DNA from: Didymella arachidicola
Taxonomy: Eukaryota; Ascomycota; Dothideomycetes; Pleosporales; Didymellaceae
NCBI GenBank assembly: GCA_016630955.3
Contig: CM049987.1
Coordinates: 1,178,001-1,242,000, forward strand
Reading direction: 5' to 3'
DNA length: 64,000 nt
Shown here: piece after piece, positions 54,291-64,000 of the stretch
How positions within the stretch are numbered: position 1 is the stretch's first letter
Layout of the letters: every line of letters starts with the position of its first letter
Program-made: the position numbers and the translations under genes
The notes under the pieces: generated by a model
Databases searched by the model: none
What the model saw: only the letters and a program-made list of their open reading frames with translations
What the model was told of the DNA's origin: nothing

Positions 54291-55583
54291 CTAAGCGGCA
54301 GTCGTGGTAGCCGAAGGGGTCTCAGCAGGCTTCTCGGCGGACTCGGTGGCAGCGGGGGCAGCCTCGGTGGTGGCAGCGGCGCCCTCGGTGGAGGCCTCGG
54401 CAGGGGCATCATCCTCCTTGCCGGGGGAGTCAATCGCGACCTTAACGGCGATCTCACGGCCCTCAATCTCCTTTCCGTTCATCTCGGTGCAAGCCTTTTG
54501 CTGGAGCTCCTCGGAGCCGAGGGTAACGAAACCGAAACCACGACCCTTGCGAGGCTCACCGCGAGCCTGGAGCTTCTTGACCATGAAGCGGGGGATGGGG
54601 CGAAGGGCGATCTTAGCCTGGGTGGGAGAGTAGTCCTTGAAGATCTCGAGGAGCTGCAGCGTGTTAGTACAACTGTTTTCAGTCAATTCAAAGGGGAGCA
54701 CGTACGCGGTCCTCCTTGAGGTCGTAGGGCAGGTTGGCTACCATGACCTTGGTCTTGGAAGCGATACCATCCTCAGGGGGTCCGCGTTGCTTGCGCTCGC
54801 GGGGAGCAGCGGGCTGCTTGGAGGCAGAATCCTTGTTGGTAAGCGCTTCGTTGGTGGTCTCCGTGAGGGGAGCAACTTGGCCGGGTACATTTGTGGGTGT
54901 GCTCTCGGCGGGAGCGGCATCGGTCAGCTCGATCTGCTCGGCCTCAGCACCGTCGGCGTTCTGCAGACATGTTAGCAATAGCCGTCAAGCTGTGACTCAG
55001 GTGAGCTTACAGCGCGTCCGCCACGTCCAGCGCGGCCACCGCGGCCACGGCCACGGCCACGGCCGCGAGTGGAGGCACGGCGGCGCTGCTCGTTGCCGCT
55101 GGCACCCTCAGCACCGCTACCGGCACCCTCAGCGTGAGCCTCGGGAGTGCGGGCAAGCTGGATCGAGACCTTGCGGTCGAGGATGGCCTTGCCGTTGAGC
55201 TCGGCGATGGCGCGCTCGGCCTCGGAGGGTGTGGACAGAGCAACGAAGGCGTAGCCAACGGGGCGCGAGGTGCGCGGGTTGGTAGGGATGGTGGTGGACT
55301 CGCTGTGCAACGTGTTAGCTCGGGCCCAGCACGCGTCATGCGCACACGCAGACGTCACTCACACAAGGTAGTCCTTGAAGAAATCCTTCAACTCCCCCTC
55401 GGTGGTCGCGTACGCGAGGTTTCCAATGTAAAGTCGCCTTCCCTCGGCGGCGCTGGCACGCACAGCCTCGTCCTCGGCTGCGGTGGGCTGCTGGGCGCCG
55501 GTGCTCTCCGTGGTGGCAGGAGCGGCACTGTCAAGGGTGGTGTTGGCCAACTGGGCGGTGACCTGTTCGACTGGGGCGGACAT
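54291..55583 (-). CDS. Two-RRM RNA-binding protein with RG-rich linker
   Basis: Four exons, 55583-55363, 55302-55011, 54960-54706 and 54653-54291, give 376 residues; all three introns are 50-60 bp with CTAAC-like branch sites or TAG/CAG ends. RRM1 is at about residues 50-128 (RRLYIGNLAYATTEGELKDF as RNP2, VGYAFVALSTPSEAERAI as RNP1). A Gly/Arg run (RGRGRGRGRGGRAGRGGRA) links to RRM2 near 228-325 (KTKVMVANLPYDLKEDRLLE; KGRGFGFVTLGSEELQQKAC). The tail is Ala/Glu/Thr rich. This is the fungal RNP-domain type, with no single clear yeast homologue that I can name. Target RNAs cannot be read from the sequence. It is head-to-head with TAH18. Confidence 0.88.
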
Positions 55584-56407
55584 GTTTGCTGAAGTTTGAG
55601 GTTGACGGACACGAACTGGATCGAAGCGTGTGGGGGTAGAGGTAAACTTGGAGTCCTAGTAGACCGATGAAGGTAACCGTGAACAGTAGTGTTGGGATGA
55701 ACCGCCTGGAGGGTGGAACTATTGACGAGGGGGGTGGGGTGGGAAGCTACGAGCCCGGAAGGTTGGTGAGAGGTGGGTTGATGGGGTGATTGAGTGTCTC
55801 AGTTGTTGACTTGATGGGGAGAATAGGAGCGGGCGAGCGCAGAGCATCAAAATAAAGATTGGGACGGGGCGCCGAAGCAGCGCTAGGCTCGAACGGGGCC
55901 CGCAGACGAGCACTTGCAGCGAGACAGCCACAGAGGGAGGCGCCCTGCGGTCAGTGCTGGCAAGGGCTCCGCTGGCGAGGGCAGGCAGCCGTGAGAGCGG
56001 TGTGAAGACAGGAGTCGCCATGGAGTGCACTCTGCGCCGGCTGCTCTCACTTGCTCGTCGAGTCGTCTGCCATCTGCTCGCCGCCCTGGTGATGCGGGCA
56101 CGCGACGACGTCTGCTGGAATGCAAGGCAGAAGTTTAGCGAGCATCACTGTGCGCAACACCAAAAGCGCAGTGGACGCAAAAGCCCGCCTACACTTCGAA
56201 GCTTCGAGAGATGACGCTTCTGCTCACTCGCAGACGGGTCCGCGCCTGGACCACCAAGAACCGCTGCCATGGAGACCCGCCAGCCGTTGGACGTGGCGCT
56301 AGCGCACCGCTTTTCACTCTCGACGGGCCCGGGGGAGCGCCACAAAGATATCAATTTCTCCAAGCCTTTCTAGCCTAGTCTCACCGCAGGTTGCATCAGC
56401 ACCGGCC
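55584..56407. promoter_or_regulatory. RRM gene-TAH18 divergent region
   Basis: About 820 bp between the two start codons. GC-rich, with purine-rich stretches near 55700-55790. No gene is supported; several short frames lack ATG. No repeat was seen. Confidence 0.4.
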
Positions 56408-58537
56408 ATGGAGGATTCGCAGAGCCTCCGTCGAGCCCTGGTGCTCTACGGCTCCGAAACAGGAAATGCCCAGGATGTTGCCGAAGAAATGGGAAGGCTC
56501 GCAGAGCGCCTGCGCTTCGACACGGAAGTCGCAGAACTGAATGCAGTCAGCCTAGTACGTCAGGCGCGTGAGAGTAGCAAGAACGGCGGTTGATGTTCTT
56601 GCAGAAGCAATTGCTGCAGCACGATGTGGTCCTGATATCCATCTCCACAACGGGCCAGGGCGATCTGCCACCGAACAGCCAGGCCTTCTGGAAGGCTCTG
56701 CGCAGTGCTCGGTTACGGCCAGGGTGCCTGCAGCGGATGAGATTTGCATCGTTCGGACTCGGAGACACCTCGTATCCAAAGTCAGTCTGCTAGCAACCTA
56801 CATGAAGGTGCTGATCTGATATTTGAAAGATACAACTGGGCACATCGAAAGCTCTACAACCGTCTTATCCAGCTTGGAGCGCAGCCAATATGTGACCGTG
56901 GCGAGTCTGATGAACAGCATCCTGAGGGGTAGGTAATAATACTTTGCTCGTGATAACCGCTTTTAGCACGCTCATCTGCCTTTCTGGTGGCTTGAGCAAC
57001 GTTCCTTCCATCGTCCCTATGACTGTTGCGCCACGAATCCCTCTCAACTCGACTGACGACCTCCAGCATCGACGGCTCATTCCTTCCATGGACGACGACT
57101 CTGCGCAGCAGTCTCCTCCAAGAGTGCCCTTTACCCGAGGGGTCAGAGCCGATACCGGACAACGTTCTGTTGGACCCAAAGTGGTTGCTCGACTTTGCAG
57201 ACGGTGATATCACAGCATCGGCAAACGGTCATTTAACATCTGCTAGCAATGGCGATACAGAGGAATTGCCAGATCAAGCCCTGCTTGACATTCCCGGTGG
57301 TCTTACAGCGAATGTTGTTTCAAACGATCGACTTACACCTACAACACACTGGCAAGACGTGCGGCATCTGAAGCTCAATGTTGAGGGCACACATCCTTAT
57401 GTGCCTGGGGACGTCCTGACAATTTATCCGAAGAACTTCCCTACAGATGTCGACCAGTTTATTTCCATCATGGACTGGACGCCAATTGCCGACCGACAGA
57501 TAAAGTTCACGCCATCATCTCTATCTGTCTCGCCCACTGCCCGCTTACCGGTGTCGACCTTCACATCTTCCAGCACCACGTCCCTTCGGGAGCTTCTGAC
57601 CAACCATCTCGACATTCTCTCCATTCCTCGGCGTTCTTTCTTTGCGAAACTTGCTCACTACACGAGCGACGAGTTTCATCGCGATAGGTTGCTCGAGTTC
57701 ACCGATCCGGAATACATCGACGAGCTCTTCGATTACACCACACGGCCACGTCGCAGTATCCTTGAAGTCCTGCAGGAGTTTGAGAGTGTCAAGATCCCCT
57801 GGCAAAGAGTATGCAGCATCATTCCCACCCTTCGCGGGAGACAATTCAGTATCGCAAGCGCAATGACCGAGGTCTCCTCTCCCGCAGACATCAGTGGCAG
57901 CCGCACAAGAATTGAACTCCTGATTGCAATCGTCAAGTACAAGACAGTAATCAAGAGAATCCGGCAGGGCGTAGCTACTCGCTACATCGCGAGCCTTTTG
58001 CCGGGCCAGCAGCTCACCGTCACGCTCTCTCGCAGCGGTCTGGGCGTAACGCAGAACGAACTCAATAGACCCGTCGTCATGATCGGTCCCGGAACTGGCG
58101 TTGCGCCCATGCGCGCTCTGATACAGCAGCGCATGCACTGGCGCCAGCAAGCAGGCACCCTGGACACGCCGACAGCAAACGATCTCTTGTTCTTCGGCTG
58201 CCGCAATGCCGAGTCAGACTACTTCTTCAAGGACGAGTGGAAGAAACACATTGACAGGGGCGTGCCGCTCGAGGTCTTTGCTGCCTTCTCGCGGGACCAG
58301 AGGCAGAAAGTCTACGTCCAGGACTTGGTGCGGCAGCAGAGCGGGAAAGTGTACGATGCCATCGTCAACAAGAGCGGGATCATATACATCTGTGGCAGCT
58401 CGGGCAAGATGCCGCAAGCTGTGCGCGAGGCGCTGATCGAAGGGTTTCAGGAGCACGGGGCGTTGAGCAGAGAGGATGCGGATGCGTATCTTGTGGCGTT
58501 AGAGAAGAGCGGGAGGTATAGACAAGAGACGTGGTAG
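56408..58537 (+). CDS. TAH18: TAH18/NDOR1 NADPH-dependent diflavin reductase
   Basis: Exons 56408-56554, 56605-56780, 56830-56928 and 57067-58537 give 630 residues, matching the family (yeast 623). The FMN flavodoxin domain starts RRALVLYGSETGNAQDVAEE, with ISISTTGQGDLPPNSQAFW and ASFGLGDTSYPK built by splicing. The FAD region includes KRRQFSIAS-type GRQFSIASAM and LLPGQQLTVTL, and the NADPH-binding part has MIGPGTGVAPMRALIQQRMH and FFGCRNAESDYFFKDEWKKH. Tah18 passes electrons to Dre2 in cytosolic iron-sulfur protein assembly. Introns are 50, 49 and 138 bp. The frame after the last splice is open to the stop. Confidence 0.94.
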
Positions 58538-58747
58538 ATATTGATAATGTTAGTGGTAAATCATCTCGGCGCGTCATTTCATTTCGATATTGAATGTGGA
58601 CGGCATTGCAAATCTACTCTGGAGACAGAAGACGTAGCTCCAATCGATGTCTCGTCAAAAATTAAAGCAGAGCGGTCGCATTGTCTGCATCCAGCACCCT
58701 GAAGTTGCTCGCTGAGCATGAGTATATTAACCTCAACTTTCGCAGCC

Positions 58748-60208
58748 CTACTTGATCGCCAGATGCAGATCGATGACTACCACCCAGCTCTCCTCCCCAC
58801 TGTCATCGATGAGCAGCAGTGGCTCCACATCATAGAAATCAGACACGTCGCCAGGGACCGATTCGATATGACAGCCCACACCAACAAAGTAACGTTGCAG
58901 CGCAGGCAGATTATCCGGAAACCACCCAAGGGTGGGATTCCACTCCACAAGCTCCACCTTCACGCGTTGGTCCACACTGGCAAAGTTACACGCTTGCGAC
59001 TGCAGAAAAAGATCGACTTCCGACTCGCACTTCAAATTTTGCATAGCCCGCGCAGTCGCCGATCTGGGCTTGGATTCTATATGCGAAGCAGGCTGTATCC
59101 GCAGAGTTGTCAGCGACGCAGGGAACACCTGCGGTACCCAGTCTTCAGGCTCTAAACTTGGAGATGCAAAGGAAGGTAAGGGTATGCCTTCGCCTGCAGG
59201 TCCGATGTCGATGGTCTTCAGGTTCGGGAAGGTGCTATGCACATTGGTAGCCGTGCTTGCGGAGCCAAAAAGGTACGCGGGCATTAACGTCCAGTCTACG
59301 ACCTCTGTGTCGCGGACGCGGATATGCTGCAGCGAATCTGAGTGCATTTTGAGACAGGACGCCAGCGCGCGGGCGTTGATGCGGTGTGCTTGTGCGGCTT
59401 CGTCTGCGAGGTCGTTGGGCACGTGCTCGTATGTGAAGGACGTTAGGCCTTTGATGCCTTGCAGGACCGGGATGAGCAGATCCAGATCGAGATAACTCTG
59501 CCTCAGGGCCAGGGCCTCCAGGCTTGAGCTTCGCTCTGGTAGGATCCTGGTAACGGGCCAGACGCTCCATTGGAACACGCGGTACCCTTCCTTCCTCATG
59601 ACCGTTACTTGGGTTAGTTCCAACTCCCTCAGCGTCGGGATGGTGAGCAGAGGCACGATATTTTCGATGCGCATTGGGCCTTCGATAAGCGCTTTGTGTA
59701 GATTCGAGACGCAGAGCGGATTGAAGAATGGCGAGAGCGATTTAAACCAGTAATGGTGATCGTCCCAGAACCAGCTCTCCTTGACTTGTACGACCAACAA
59801 GTTTGGGCAGAACAGAAGTAGAATCTCGAAGTACCAGTATTCATCGTTCTTGCCGAATTTGGCGAACTGCGCGGCCAGGTCGGTGCCGTGCGGGACGCAA
59901 AGCTCGTTCAGGCGATTGGTGATGTGCTGCTTCTCGAGCGGGGATATGTGGGGGACTGTTCTGCGCTCTTGTTGCCATACTGCTTTCTTTGCGTGTGCGG
60001 AGAGAGCAGGGTGATGGGAGACAGTGCGTAGGAAGAGCTCTGAGTTTCGACCTGGGAAGGCATTGTAGAGGTATGGTAGACTAAGACGATGAAGACGATG
60101 GTTGGTGAGGGAGAGATGGGCGAGGGCCGACAGACTATGGATATGAGACAGAATGACGAGCACGAGCTCCTCGGGGAGGGCGTCCAGTAAGGCCAATGTT
60201 GGAGTCAT
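58748..60208 (-). CDS. F-box protein
   Basis: A 486-residue single-exon protein. The F-box is at residues 7-48 (LLDALPEELVLVILSHIHSL, then ALAHLSLTNHRLHRLSLPYL), the fold that docks to Skp1 in SCF ubiquitin ligases. The rest is Leu rich with irregular repeats (LRELELTQV, LEALALRQSYLDLDLLIPVL) and probably forms leucine-rich-repeat-like helices and strands that bind substrate. No known substrate can be named. The gene's ATG faces VMS1 across a 348-bp shared promoter. Confidence 0.8.
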   Translation of the reverse strand: MTPTLALLDALPEELVLVILSHIHSLSALAHLSLTNHRLHRLSLPYLYNAFPGRNSELFLRTVSHHPALSAHAKKAVWQQERRTVPHISPLEKQHITNRLNELCVPHGTDLAAQFAKFGKNDEYWYFEILLLFCPNLLVVQVKESWFWDDHHYWFKSLSPFFNPLCVSNLHKALIEGPMRIENIVPLLTIPTLRELELTQVTVMRKEGYRVFQWSVWPVTRILPERSSSLEALALRQSYLDLDLLIPVLQGIKGLTSFTYEHVPNDLADEAAQAHRINARALASCLKMHSDSLQHIRVRDTEVVDWTLMPAYLFGSASTATNVHSTFPNLKTIDIGPAGEGIPLPSFASPSLEPEDWVPQVFPASLTTLRIQPASHIESKPRSATARAMQNLKCESEVDLFLQSQACNFASVDQRVKVELVEWNPTLGWFPDNLPALQRYFVGVGCHIESVPGDVSDFYDVEPLLLIDDSGEESWVVVIDLHLAIK

Positions 60209-60556
60209 ATCCCGGCATCACGCAGCTTACTTCGGGCAGAGCGGGATGGATGTTGAGAAGGGGTTGAGTCTTTAGGAACATCAAAAGCATCCAAAGGATA
60301 CCGTACTTTTCAACGAGCACGCATGTTTTGCCCAGTCCGGCGATTAGCGAGCGAGGCGCAGTCGGACCAGTGCTGATAGGGAAGACATTGGTGAATGAAC
60401 GTTGGGCTCGACTAAACGCGCTGTGGTTTACGCGCGTGTATGACTCGCGCCGTCTGCACGTCATCGTATCTGACTGTTCCCCACCAAATTCGTGAGCGCC
60501 GCCTGCGCGACTGCACAACTTCTTCCAGTACACCCACCGCGAGAACTTGGACCGAA
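60209..60556. promoter_or_regulatory. F-box gene-VMS1 shared divergent promoter
   Basis: 348 bp between start codons; open frames of the F-box antisense strand run across it but have no ATG. No repeat seen. Confidence 0.5.
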
Positions 60557-62568
60557 ATGGCGCAGAAGGGCGAAGATCTGCTTCAGCGACCGCTGTATGG
60601 TAGGTACACTCGCCCCAAACCTCACAATGAAGGCTCATGTTCGCAGTGTTCGACCTGCCGAAAGAGCTGCTGGCCACGCTCGAATACAAAGACCAGTCTG
60701 GCCGGCCTGTCGCAGCGCCTGCGCCTGAAGTACAGCCATCGACGGAAGACAGCTCGGAGAAGCCAGATACGGACGATGGCGGCGCACCAAAAGCGACAAG
60801 CTGCAACTTGTGCGCACTCAACTTCAGCTCCGTGGCCGAGCAGCGCAAACACGTCCACTCCGACCTACACGGGTACAACCTGAAGCAGAAGATCAAGGGG
60901 CAGAAGCCAGTAGGTGAGGCCGAGTTTGAAAAGCTCATCGGCGAGCTGGACGAGAGCATATCGGGCTCCGAGTCGTCCGAGTCGGACGAGGACGAGGAGG
61001 ATGAGATTGGCAAGCCAAAGGACTCGACGCTGAGCGCGCTCCTGAAGAAGCAGGCGAAGATTGCAGACCCGGAGTTTGACGAGTTTGCCTCGAAGAAGAA
61101 GCAACGCGGGCCGGGCAATGCGCCCTTGCTGTGGTTCTCGTCGCTGAGCCTTCCGGAGAACATGTCCCTGGGGATATACCGCGCGATCCTGACCAATGCC
61201 GAGCAAGAGGAGGAGTCGCACATTGTCGAGACAATACGAAGCAAGCAGCTTGCGCCGAAGCAGCCGCCCAAGGTCAAGCCTTCGGAGGGTGGCGTGCCGC
61301 TTCCGCAGACAGACATTGGGCCGCATTATTTCCTTGTTATGATCGGTGGTGGGCATTTCGCAGCCATGATTGTAGCCCTGGCACCCAAGGTCGGCAAGAG
61401 CCACACTGGAGTCGACGAACGATCTGCCACGGTCATTGCGCACAAGACCTTCCACCGCTACACAACACGACGGAAGCAGGGTGGTTCACAGTCAGCAAAC
61501 GATAATGCAAAGGGCAATGCGCACTCTGCTGGATCTTCTATTCGACGGTACAACGAGAACGCATTGATTCAGGAAGTTCGCGATCTGTTGAACAGCTGGA
61601 AGTCGATGATCGATACAGCGGATCTAATCTTCGTCCGCGCGACTGGTGCTACAAATCGACGCACGTTATTCGGGCCATATGAGGGCCAGGTTCTGCGCAC
61701 AAATGATCCCAGAAATCGAGGCTTCCCGTTCAGCACACGGCGAGCCACACAAAAGGAGCTGATGCGTGCTTTTGTCGAGCTCACGCGCGTGAAGCAAAGC
61801 ACCATCGATGAGGCGGCCCTTGCCGCTCTGAACGCACCGCAGCTTGAAGAAGTTTTGAAGAAGCCTGTAGCAAAGCCCAAGCCGCAAAAGCCGTCCAAGG
61901 AAGACGAAGTAGCCATGCTTCACACATCTCAGATCATCCCACTGATCAAACGCTCAAAGGTCCCAGCCTTACTTAACTACATTAAAACCAACAGCATCCC
62001 CCCTACATTTACCTTCTTACCTGAGAACCACCACACGCCCACGCCACTCCATCTCGCCGCGTCGCTGAATTCCGCACCCATCATCTCCGCGCTCCTCACC
62101 AAGACAGGCGCAGATCCCACACTCATGAACGACGACGCACGAACTGCTTTCGCTCTCGCCGGCGACCGCTCAACCCGGGACGCATTCCGCGTAGCACGCT
62201 CCGAACTCGGTGAAAGCGCTTGGAACTGGGAGCGCGCAGGCGTACCTACCCCTCTGACCGCCGGCGAAGCGAGAGCACGCGATGTGCAAGACAAGTCCGA
62301 AAGGGACGCTGAGTCGAAAGCGGAGGCTGAGCGCAGGAAAGCCGAGACCGAGCGCGTGAGGAAAGAGAGCGAGGCTGCAGAGGCAGCTAGGACGGCGCAG
62401 AGACTGGGCAAGGGCAAGGCACTTGGTGCGATGCCGGAAAAAACGGGCGCGCAGATAAGAGAGGAGCAGGCCAGGGGTCTAACGCCTGAGGCGCAGGCAA
62501 GATTAGAGAGGGAGAGGAGGGCCAGGGCGGCGGAGGAGAGGATGAAGAGATTTGCTCAGGGGAGATAG
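60557..62568 (+). CDS. VMS1: VMS1/ANKZF1 peptidyl-tRNA hydrolase of ribosome quality control
   Basis: Exons 60557-60599 and 60647-62568 give 654 residues; the 47-bp intron makes MAQKGEDLLQRPLYVFDLPK. A C2H2 zinc finger is at about residues 67-95 (CNLCALNFSSVAEQRKHVHS). The VLRF1 domain (about 200-375) contains the catalytic Gln loop RRKQGGSQSANDNAKGNA, as in Vms1/ANKZF1 that cut nascent chains from tRNA on stalled 60S subunits. Ankyrin-like repeats follow (LHLAASLNSAPIISALLTKT). The C-terminus ends in a perfect VCP/Cdc48-binding VIM: R-x5-AA-x2-R, visible in RERRARAAEER. It works at mitochondria and stalled ribosomes with Cdc48. It is head-to-head with the F-box gene. Confidence 0.94.
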
Positions 62569-62638
62569 AGATGGACCTCCCTCCATCTCACCCAAATCCT
62601 GGAACAAAAATAACAATATCATCCCGAGTGCATCAAGA

Positions 62639-63595
62639 CTATGCCTGCATATTCTCCACACCCTTGGCCAGGTCCTCGCAACTACAACAGAACCCGAATG
62701 TATGCGCGGCATTGTACTCCCAGCACTCCTGCGCAAACGCCGGACTACTAGTCCCGCACCCATCACTCAACAACACGCAATCAAAGCCCTTGCTAAAAGC
62801 ATCCGTGAGCGTCCCCCCTACACACTGATCCGTATTAACCCCCGCAAACAAGCACGTCGTAATCCCCTCCTTCTCCAAGAAATCCTGCAAGTCCGTCCGC
62901 GCACCCCACATCCCAGACATACGGTTCTTATGAATCCAGACGTCGGACTTGCTGGCCAGATTCCTGCCCTCGTCCCACAGCGCCTTGAGAGAGGGATACA
63001 AATCCGCGTTCCAGCTCCCCCGCACCAGCAGTGCGCCGCCGTCCACAACCCCCTCCCCTTCCGCAGCAGAGAGCGAGATAGCCCCCATCGCGCTCCCAAG
63101 CCCCTTGTACAGCCCCTCTTCTGCCGCGTTCCCATGCTTATCGACGCCGACGCCGCCCGCCACGACATCCGCGCCAGACCCAGACGTCGCATTCACAGAG
63201 GAGAATCCAAACGCTCTCTTCACGCCCGCCGGTATTTCATCTACTTCAGACGCCGTTAAGCCCCAGTTCACCCACACCACCCGCAGCCCTGCTTTCCGGG
63301 CCGCTGGGATCGCGTGCGCAGCGAGTTGCTTGCACGCGCGGTGGCCTGGGCTGGAGGGCGAGCGGCCCAGCGCCGGCGAGAGGAAGAAGTTCTGCATGTC
63401 GATTACGACCAGGGCGGATTTGCTTGGGTCGAGGGTGATGGGCGAGGTTGTTGTTTGCACGGTGAGTTTGGGGGTGGGTGGGGAGGCATTGGTGGATGCG
63501 CGGGAGAGGTCGAAGCCGGTGCGTGAGGAGTGCAGCCAGAAGTTTGAGGCGGTGCCGATGTGTGCTTTGAGGTGTGGTTCGGAGGTGGTGGCCAT
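62639..63595 (-). CDS. Isochorismatase-family cysteine hydrolase
   Basis: A 318-residue single-exon protein. The catalytic triad is readable: Asp in ALVVIDMQNFFLSP (about residue 65), Lys in VWIHKNRMSGMWGA, and Cys in LFAGVNTDQCVGGTLTDA. Family enzymes hydrolyse C-N or C-O bonds in small molecules; substrates vary (isochorismate, nicotinamide, N-carbamoyl compounds and others), so none is assigned. The N-terminal 50 residues are a Ser/Thr/Pro-rich lead. Residues between about 135 and 195 form a Gly/Ala-rich insert. There is no secretion signal, so it is probably cytosolic. Confidence 0.88.
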   Translation of the reverse strand: MATTSEPHLKAHIGTASNFWLHSSRTGFDLSRASTNASPPTPKLTVQTTTSPITLDPSKSALVVIDMQNFFLSPALGRSPSSPGHRACKQLAAHAIPAARKAGLRVVWVNWGLTASEVDEIPAGVKRAFGFSSVNATSGSGADVVAGGVGVDKHGNAAEEGLYKGLGSAMGAISLSAAEGEGVVDGGALLVRGSWNADLYPSLKALWDEGRNLASKSDVWIHKNRMSGMWGARTDLQDFLEKEGITTCLFAGVNTDQCVGGTLTDAFSKGFDCVLLSDGCGTSSPAFAQECWEYNAAHTFGFCCSCEDLAKGVENMQA

Positions 63596-64000
63596 GGTGG
63601 AGGGTGCTGTGCTGCAATGCGTGGGGTGCAGAACGTGATGTGTCGATTGTAACGATCAATCCACAGAGTGTGAGATCTCGAGCTGCTCTTGTAATTATGC
63701 TCCTTTCCATGCCTGGTTCTCCAGATAAGTGAGCCTGATAAGGAAGGAGATCTTGTCCACTTCCCGCGGCGGGGTAGAAGGCGTATTTCCGGATCTACTT
63801 GTTGTACCTGGCATTCTTATCATGACAGCGCAAAAAGCGTTGACTTACGTTGATGTCCAAGAGGAAAGTCTTGATTGGATATGATGTTGGTAGACGTAAG
63901 CTTTGCAAGTTGTAGACGTTGGGCCATCTCGGTTCAACTCCCACGTGGCTGCTCTCTACGGAGTCTCATCATATATGAGCATTACATGGATGGAGTCTGG
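63596..64000. other. Intergenic to window end
   Basis: Promoter of the hydrolase gene and about 400 bp of sequence without a recognisable feature. GGTTCAACTCCC near 63921 resembles a tRNA B box, but I find no A box or cloverleaf. Confidence 0.45.

Noticed and set aside
63900..63960. tRNA-like GGTTCAACTCC
   Set aside because: No A box, no pairing stems and no matching anticodon arm.

Overview
The window comes from a filamentous ascomycete (Pezizomycotina). Genes are compact, with short spliceosomal introns (about 44-60 bp, GTNNGT donors, CTRAY-type branch sites, YAG acceptors), no operons and many head-to-head pairs. The fungal-specific content (PNP-NACHT NLR, DUF3176 membrane protein, Zn2Cys6 factor, GPI-type cupredoxin) fits this. 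A Dothideomycete is my best guess, but that is an impression and not a measurement.

Layout. 1-8.2 kb: CENP-X/MHF2, a secreted serine-rich cupredoxin, an APH-fold kinase-like protein and an unrecognised disordered protein. 8.3-15.2 kb: head-to-head SDA1 (60S biogenesis) and RSE1 (U2 snRNP SF3b). 16.2-19.9 kb: a large PNP-NACHT-ankyrin NLR-like gene with an in-frame TAG near its 3' end. 21-24 kb: a polytopic membrane protein head-to-head with SWC5 (SWR1 complex). 24.9-30.6 kb: an atypical Ras-like GTPase with degenerate G motifs, a probable N-myristoylated protein, a stretch with inverted repeats, and an unrecognised protein. 32.3-37.5 kb: a transcription, chromatin and translation cluster of ESS1, RPB9, mitochondrial uL14 and SET9. 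37.9-44.9 kb: OMA1, a small unrecognised protein, ADE8 with an apparent frameshift in its first codons, and a DUF3176 membrane protein. 45-50 kb: HAT1 head-to-head with a ZIP transporter, then an AhpD/CMD-like protein. 50.4-53.8 kb: a decayed stretch with a short-chain dehydrogenase split by TAA and a Zn2Cys6 factor carrying two stops and a frameshift. 54.3-63.6 kb: a two-RRM protein, the diflavin reductase TAH18, an F-box protein, VMS1 and an isochorismatase-family hydrolase.

Most genes are single-copy housekeeping functions in chromatin and transcription (CENP-X, SWC5, ESS1, RPB9, SET9, HAT1), splicing and ribosome or organelle maintenance (RSE1, SDA1, uL14m, OMA1, VMS1, TAH18). They are interleaved with a few fast-evolving accessory loci. 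I see no secondary-metabolite cluster, intact transposon, rRNA, tRNA or CRISPR array. The observations most worth following up are the RPB9 intron that looks coding, the GTPase without a canonical P-loop lysine, the NLR with its ambiguous TAG, and the two adjacent broken genes near 50-54 kb. Exon borders were placed by eye from splice signals and family conservation.
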